This document shows, one piece after another, positions 7,258 to 10,980 of a stretch of DNA of 10,980 nucleotides (positions are counted from its first letter, which is position 1; each line of letters opens with the position of its first letter). The translations under genes were made by a program, and so were the position numbers. Source of the stretch: Isohypsibius dastychi. Taxonomy: Eukaryota; Tardigrada; Eutardigrada; Parachela; Isohypsibiidae. Where the stretch lies: NCBI GenBank assembly GCA_034696485.1, contig JAQIWT010001392.1, forward strand, positions 1 to 10,980, given 5' to 3'. Under the pieces are notes generated by a model that saw only the letters and a list, made by a program, of their open reading frames with translations, had not been told where the DNA came from and did no database searches.

Positions 7258-8250
7258 AAGTGCTTATCTGAATACCTATCCCCATCAACATCTACGGGAA
7301 ATCTTCCAACGGAGTGCACTCCGCAGGAAGGTGAAAACAGGTCGTTTGGGTGAAACCGAATACACCTTCCTCACTCCCCTGTCATTCACAGGTTCGCAGC
7401 ATTTTCCCGGAAAGAGTTGAGGCTTAACTCATGAAGTCAGCGGTTTGAATCTACGAGCCTTCCAGCAGACGCTCCCTGCAACCGAATCACTTAATCGGAT
7501 AAATTACCTGGTGAGCTTTTTTCTGCCTTCGCAATCATTTTCATATACCGCTTACCTTGGTGACCTATCACTGAGCAGCAGCGCTTTACTTAAAGATGTG
7601 AATTACAGAGTATGCCATCAGTTCATAGAATAATCAGATCTTACGTCCTGACCGTTCCGTCCCTCGCTGAACCTTCACCTGACTATCCATCATCACGTCT
7701 GATTTCTCTTTCCACGGCGCAAACCCGCTCGGTAACCTATCAGCCCAACAGGTAAATCCGCAAGTGCAACGCACGGTCGTTGATCGTTGCTCTACACCGA
7801 CAATTCAACCAGATTGGTGCCAACATTACGCAAAACGAAATTATTGCGCGAACTAGAGCCACTTCGACAATCGAGAGTGACAACACCGGAACGGTGCTTT
7901 GGAGAACTTGGGCCGGAGCCACAAATTTTCTTTTCAGACGAATAACAGCTGAACACGCCAATTTAAATTGACGTTTTACAACAGGCGCCTGCCATTGTCT
8001 AACAAGCGGAACAACGAACGGCTCTGGCACTCAAGCCAGTACAAACATCACCTCATCTCAAGCTGCAATTTGTTTTTCACCTGAACAACATCTGTCCACG
8101 CCAACTTCCACAGTTACGCAACAGCCACTTGTTGCCTACTGTCAGCAACAACACTTGAACCTGAAGCCAGCTTAATCTCCTCATCCATGGGCGTATCCCA
8201 GTGACAACTTCTCCTGTAAAGCTCTCAAGCAAGCACTGACATAACAACCC
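7258..8250 (+). other. Long untranslated leader of the retrotransposon
   Basis: About 1 kb separates the primer site from gag. No frame has a recognisable domain. GTGAGC at 7511 and AATTACAG ending at 7608 could act as an intron of 98 bp, and other CAG/GTAAAT-like sites (about 7752) occur, so the leader may be partly spliced or hold packaging structure. A TAA lies in frame just before the gag ATG, fixing that start. Confidence 0.45.
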
Positions 8251-9147
8251 ATGTCTACCACAACTGCACCTGCTTCTATCACGGTGACGGTCACTACTAC
8301 ATCACCTGCATCCACAACTTCGACAACTACTAACACCAGAACGACTACAAGCACAGGTACTACTCCTACAGCAACGACCTCACAGAATCCCATGTTCAAC
8401 CAACCGATTCAACTGTTTGCTGACCAACTTGCGGACGCATTCGTCGCAGCGCAGCGTGCCACTGGTGTGCTCCCAGCTCCCACACCGCTGCCTACGTTTC
8501 ACAACAAACCGGAGGAGGAAATTACATCTTTCATTAACAAATGCAAAACCGTGCGCACCGCAAATGGTTGGTCTAATCAAGAATTGTTGCAGAAAGTTCC
8601 CTGCAATCTAGATGGCAACGCGGCCAGTTGGTGGCAACGTCGTAGTCAGGACCAACCCACTATCTCTGCGTGGGAAACCACTACTACTGACGCGGGTCTA
8701 AAAGAAGAACTACGTGCAGCCTTTCGTCCTCCCGATGCACTGGACTCTCGTATCAGAGCTCTTGGGCGACGCATCATGAAACCAGGAGAGTCAATCCACG
8801 AGTCCTACTATGCCATTCTGGAAAGTGACGATATCCTGCGCAACTTGGGCAAGACCTACACCCCACAAGAAATGGCCACCAAGCTCGTTGAAGGGACACC
8901 TCATCCCTACTACAAGGACCTGGTCCTAATGGACCCGCAAACTCCGGAGCATTATCTGACTAAGTCATCAGAAGTGCTTGAGCTGCACCGCAAAGAAAAC
9001 GTCAAGAAGAATCAACGTCACCAAACCAAGGAGCTCCAGCTCCCGGTCGATATTCCTCTGGGTGAGGTAGACCTTAATACTCCTTTGGTTAGGTACGACT
9101 CTCTGCGACAACAAAATGCACCTTTGCAACCTCAACGTCAACAATAG
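8251..9147 (+). CDS. Retrotransposon Gag (capsid part), ends at premature TAG
   Basis: The 298-residue product is the structural protein that packages element RNA in cytoplasmic particles. Residues 1-46 are extremely rich in Thr and Ser, an unusual low-complexity start. From about residue 60 the capsid-like helical region is recognisable (PLPTFHNKPEEEITSFINKC, then NLDGNAASWWQ, LREELRAAFRPP-type segments with W and F anchors) up to about residue 250. The last part turns Gln-rich (QPQRQQ) and stops at TAG 9145-9147. The nucleocapsid zinc knuckles expected at the end are found in other frames downstream, so the stop is not the natural end of Gag. The ATG is the first after an in-frame TAA. Confidence 0.8.
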   Translation: MSTTTAPASITVTVTTTSPASTTSTTTNTRTTTSTGTTPTATTSQNPMFNQPIQLFADQLADAFVAAQRATGVLPAPTPLPTFHNKPEEEITSFINKCKTVRTANGWSNQELLQKVPCNLDGNAASWWQRRSQDQPTISAWETTTTDAGLKEELRAAFRPPDALDSRIRALGRRIMKPGESIHESYYAILESDDILRNLGKTYTPQEMATKLVEGTPHPYYKDLVLMDPQTPEHYLTKSSEVLELHRKENVKKNQRHQTKELQLPVDIPLGEVDLNTPLVRYDSLRQQNAPLQPQRQQ

Positions 9148-9310
9148 CAAAGGCAGCCCTGGCCCAGCAGAGGTCATCACCGCAATATCAACAGCAGCCA
9201 CAGCCACAACGTCAACAGCAACAACCTCGGCAGATGCAGAGGACTCCCTTGTACATCAACTACAATCGTGGAAAAAATTGCATGATTCGCGATGGGAGTA
9301 CCCCATGTAG
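9093..9310 (+). pseudogene. Gln-rich continuation of Gag in a shifted frame
   Basis: The frame one base back from gag is open from 9093 and carries a Gln/Pro/Arg-rich stretch (QYQQQPQPQRQQQQPRQMQR, about 9198-9257) that continues the composition of the Gag end, then LYINYNRGKNC. It overlaps gag by 55 bp, so the ancestral Gag presumably ran through here. No canonical X-XXY-YYZ slippery site is visible in the overlap, which favours a small deletion over programmed frameshifting. Confidence 0.6.
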
Positions 9311-10168
9311 GTACACAACTGCCAGAACCGTGGCAAACCGAATCATCCCATGTGCCGCTGCAGTCTGCTCATGGGCGGCACTCCACCATCTGGTGCATAT
9401 GGCCGTCCTCAGCAGATGCCCAATAGTGCCCCGTCAATGCCGTCACCACAAAGAGCGCCTGTCGCATGTTACCGATGTGGCGGCAACCACTTCGCTTCGT
9501 CCTGCAATCAACAGCCACAACAGCAGCCGCGCAACCCAACCGGTAACCCCGGTATTCAAGCTCTTTTCATTCCGCCTGGTGGGTCACAAGCACGTCGAGA
9601 TCGTACAATTATGATGAGATACGCATTTCCAATTGCACCTCAACGAACCTCATTGCTCTCCCTCACTGTCCCACCAGTTACGGATGACCAAGCCACCATA
9701 GACATCCTGATCTACAGTCACAACACCAGAGCCCTGCTCGACACAGGATCGTCTGTCACAGCAATGTCTTCCGAAAAAGTGCAACAGCTAAACATGACCG
9801 ATGATTTCGACAAAAAGCAGACCAACCCGAATCTCTCGGATAGCGGTCATATCATCCCAACGACAGGAACAATCAACCTCGAACTGACCTCGTATGGCTC
9901 CTCCCTACTGGTTCCTTGCGTGGTCTTTGAGAAAGTGCCATTCGATTACGACATCATATTGAGATACTCTGATTTCAAAAGATTCAGCTTGAGCACCCCC
10001 CAAGCTCAGTTCTTTCCGAATGCCATAAACGGAAAACTCGCCGATCCCCATGATGGTATTATCCGCTCCCCAGACAACATTGCCTGTTACTGCGGTAAAG
10101 TCCTCGAATCTCCACTTCGATGGCGGATTCATGCTTTCAGTTGTCCCCACATTCCCTCCCATGGATAA
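9311..10168 (+). CDS. Zinc knuckles plus aspartic protease (Gag end/Pol start)
   Basis: This third frame opens after a TAG at 9308-9310 and ends at TAA 10166-10168. Knuckle 1 (9320-9361) reads CQNRGKPNHPMCRC: a C-x2-C-x4-H-x4-C knuckle with its second Cys replaced by Arg (CGT). Knuckle 2 (9467-9505) is CYRCGGNHFASSC, an intact C-x2-C-x3-H-x4-C. Such knuckles bind element RNA. A Gln/Pro spacer follows, then a retroviral-type aspartic protease with ALLDTGSSVTAMSS (catalytic Asp codon 9740-9742). This enzyme dimerises and cuts the Gag-Pol polyprotein. The later hydrophobic-Gly motif reads DIILRYSDF, with Arg where Gly is usual, and could impair folding. The end of the frame enters the Cys/His-rich module (CYCGKVL at 10085). 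The usable start is not an ATG in this frame; it is reached from gag. Confidence 0.75.
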   Translation, partial: VHNCQNRGKPNHPMCRCSLLMGGTPPSGAYGRPQQMPNSAPSMPSPQRAPVACYRCGGNHFASSCNQQPQQQPRNPTGNPGIQALFIPPGGSQARRDRTIMMRYAFPIAPQRTSLLSLTVPPVTDDQATIDILIYSHNTRALLDTGSSVTAMSSEKVQQLNMTDDFDKKQTNPNLSDSGHIIPTTGTINLELTSYGSSLLVPCVVFEKVPFDYDIILRYSDFKRFSLSTPQAQFFPNAINGKLADPHDGIIRSPDNIACYCGKVLESPLRWRIHAFSCPHIPSHG

Positions 10169-10429
10169 CAGCCGGAATACCAATGCTCATGTGGCGAACA
10201 ACTTGTCAGTAAGGACAAGTACTACAAATATCTCTACACGTGCAAGAAGAATATGCAAAGCACCAAAAGCTTTCTGTTCTGTTCCCGTTCACATTGTTAC
10301 TACTGCACCATGGACCATGAAGGTCTTCGCAATCACGAAGCAGTTCACAACAAGATGGACCTTGGGAAAGCCACACTATCTGAAGAGGAAACGCTCCTTG
10401 AGTTCACATTGTGCAACTTCACAGATACG
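10085..10429 (+). other. Cys/His-rich zinc-finger-like module between protease and RT
   Basis: Within one frame, interrupted only by TAA 10166-10168 and ended by TAA 10430-10432, two segments share the exact pattern C-x-C-G-x2-L-x12-C: the first starts at 10085 (CYCGKVLESP...), the second at 10184 (CSCGEQLVSK...), 33 codons apart. After the second come FCSRSHCYYCTMDHEGLRNH and a further H, a Cys/His cluster of RING or B-box style. The last part is acidic (LSEEETLLEF). This density of spaced Cys and His suggests zinc binding; a role in nucleic-acid or protein binding is only inferred. The usual Ty3/gypsy linker between PR and RT has no such module that I know of. Confidence 0.6.
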
Positions 10430-10432
10430 TAA

Positions 10433-10980
10433 ACTCCAACGATCAAAGGTGGCCTCGATGTCAGCTCTATCCTTATGGGAAAGCAACTCACTCCTCAACA
10501 GCGTGACCTGATATCGGCACTGCTCATGGAGTTTCAAGACCTCTTCCTTAGCACACAGAACCCGCATGGTGTTGCTATGGTTCCCCCGGTTGGAATTAAA
10601 CTCACTTCAACCGTTCCTGTGTGGGTTCCCCAACGACGTTTAGCGCACAAAAAGCGCGGAGCTGCTCAGCTCCTTTTCGCTCAGCATGTTAGCGAAGAAA
10701 TCCTAGAACCGGCACGGAGCGCGTTCCAATCACCAATCCACATGGTGGAGAAGAGCAACGGAGAGTACCGTATAGTAGGCGACTTCCGTCAACTCAACAA
10801 AGTAATTAAACCTCTTCGCTACACCATCCCCTTCATTGCCGAACAAAAGTACTTCTCAAGCCTAGATCTCCGCGCTGGATTCCACCAGATCTCGATCGCC
10901 GAGAAATGTCGCGACTTTTTCACGATCTGTACTACAGCCGAAAATCACCGCTACGTCACTCTGCCCATGGGGATCCAGTG
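10433..10980 (+). CDS. Reverse transcriptase, N-terminal part, cut by window end
   Basis: The frame resumes directly after TAA 10430-10432 and is open to the window end. PQQRDLISALLMEFQDLF precedes the RT core. Recognisable blocks: EILEPARSAFQSPIHMVEKS (entry to the fingers), GEYRIVGDFRQLNK (about 10760-10800), and YFSSLDLRAGFHQI with a catalytic Asp codon at 10865-10867. The second catalytic block (x-x-D-D) lies beyond the window. RT copies element RNA to DNA inside particles. Between PFI and KYFSSLDL there are only about three residues (AEQ) where Ty3/gypsy enzymes usually have roughly ten or more, an apparent in-frame deletion near 10836-10850. The domain shares its frame with the protease, but two stops separate them. 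Confidence 0.85.

Larger units (their letters stand above)
6944..10980 (+). mobile_element. Ty3/gypsy LTR retrotransposon, truncated by window end
   Basis: Order: putative 5' LTR, primer binding site, untranslated leader, gag with zinc knuckles, aspartic protease, Cys/His-rich module, reverse transcriptase. RT motifs (GDFRQLNK, YFSSLDLRAGFHQI) and the gag-PR-RT order place it in Ty3/gypsy rather than Copia (integrase before RT) . RNase H, integrase and the 3' LTR would lie beyond 10980. The copy carries two frame changes and several stops, so it is unlikely to be autonomous as it stands. Confidence 0.85.

Noticed and set aside
7740-8030. 96-codon minus-strand open frame in the leader
   Set aside because: No recognisable motif, and it is antisense to the element's leader.
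8181-8399. Minus-strand Val-rich open frame
   Set aside because: It is the antisense of the Thr-rich Gag start (ACN codons read as NGT/GTN).
9093-9147. Programmed -1 frameshift between gag and pol
   Set aside because: No canonical slippery heptamer in the overlap, and a second shift plus stops downstream favour decay.
9905-10183. 92-codon minus-strand open frame
   Set aside because: Antisense of protease and the Cys/His module.
1-10980. A reassigned genetic code (TAA/TAG as Gln), suggested by stops next to Gln-rich or Gln-compatible places (9145, 4606, 3650, 10166)
   Set aside because: Frameshifts, a lost splice donor and a missing zinc ligand would remain unexplained, and the Gag continuation lies in another frame anyway.
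1-10980. tRNA genes, rRNA, CRISPR arrays, bacterial operons or ribosome binding sites
   Set aside because: No cloverleaf with A/B boxes, no repeat-spacer array, and the gene structure is eukaryotic with introns.

Overview
The window looks like nuclear DNA of a compact-genome invertebrate animal. Animal-type gene fragments (a leucine-rich-repeat membrane protein, an SLC16/monocarboxylate-transporter-like protein, a RING-H2 protein, and less certain vWA-like and Mediator-29-like fragments) lie close together. Their inferred introns are about 39-100 bp with ordinary GT...AG ends, and the right third is a Ty3/gypsy LTR retrotransposon. Nematodes or other small-intron invertebrates such as larvacean tunicates would fit; the sequence alone does not decide.

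Layout. 1-523 (-): vWA-like fragment running off the left edge. 778-1037 (+): unrecognised two-exon fragment with a clean intron. 1084-1891 (+): signal peptide, LRR N-cap, LRR, LRR C-cap, transmembrane helix and tail, broken by a stop and two frame changes. 1892-4100: mostly non-coding AT-rich DNA with a GC-richer patch (2049-2262), a hairpin, a 17-bp direct repeat, and two unrecognised coding-like stretches (2708-2818 + and 3552-3725 -). 4103-4816 (+): an orphan exon and a degraded Mediator-29-like gene. 4817-5005: short convergent 3' region with poly(A) signals on both strands. 5006-5392 (-): two-exon RING-H2 gene whose splice donor reads AT instead of GT. 5393-6439: nothing convincing apart from a hairpin. 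6440-6934 (+): first three exons of an SLC16-like transporter.

At 6944, nine bases after the third SLC16 donor, begins what I read as the 5' LTR (6944-7242) of a Ty3/gypsy element in the same orientation. It is followed by a tRNA-Phe-type primer binding site, a leader of about 1 kb, gag with a Thr-rich start, zinc knuckles, an aspartic protease, a Cys/His-rich module, and reverse transcriptase cut off by the right edge. The copy is not intact: the reading frame changes twice, two TAA codons interrupt pol, and one zinc-knuckle Cys is Arg.

The most interesting points are the Cys/His-rich module between protease and RT, which contains a spaced tandem motif; the retroelement sitting just inside an intron of a transporter gene; the mutated splice donor of the RING gene; and the fact that nearly every recognisable gene carries a disabling lesion. 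That pattern suggests either a decaying region or an assembly with indel and substitution errors. All gene identities come from motif reading, not database searches.
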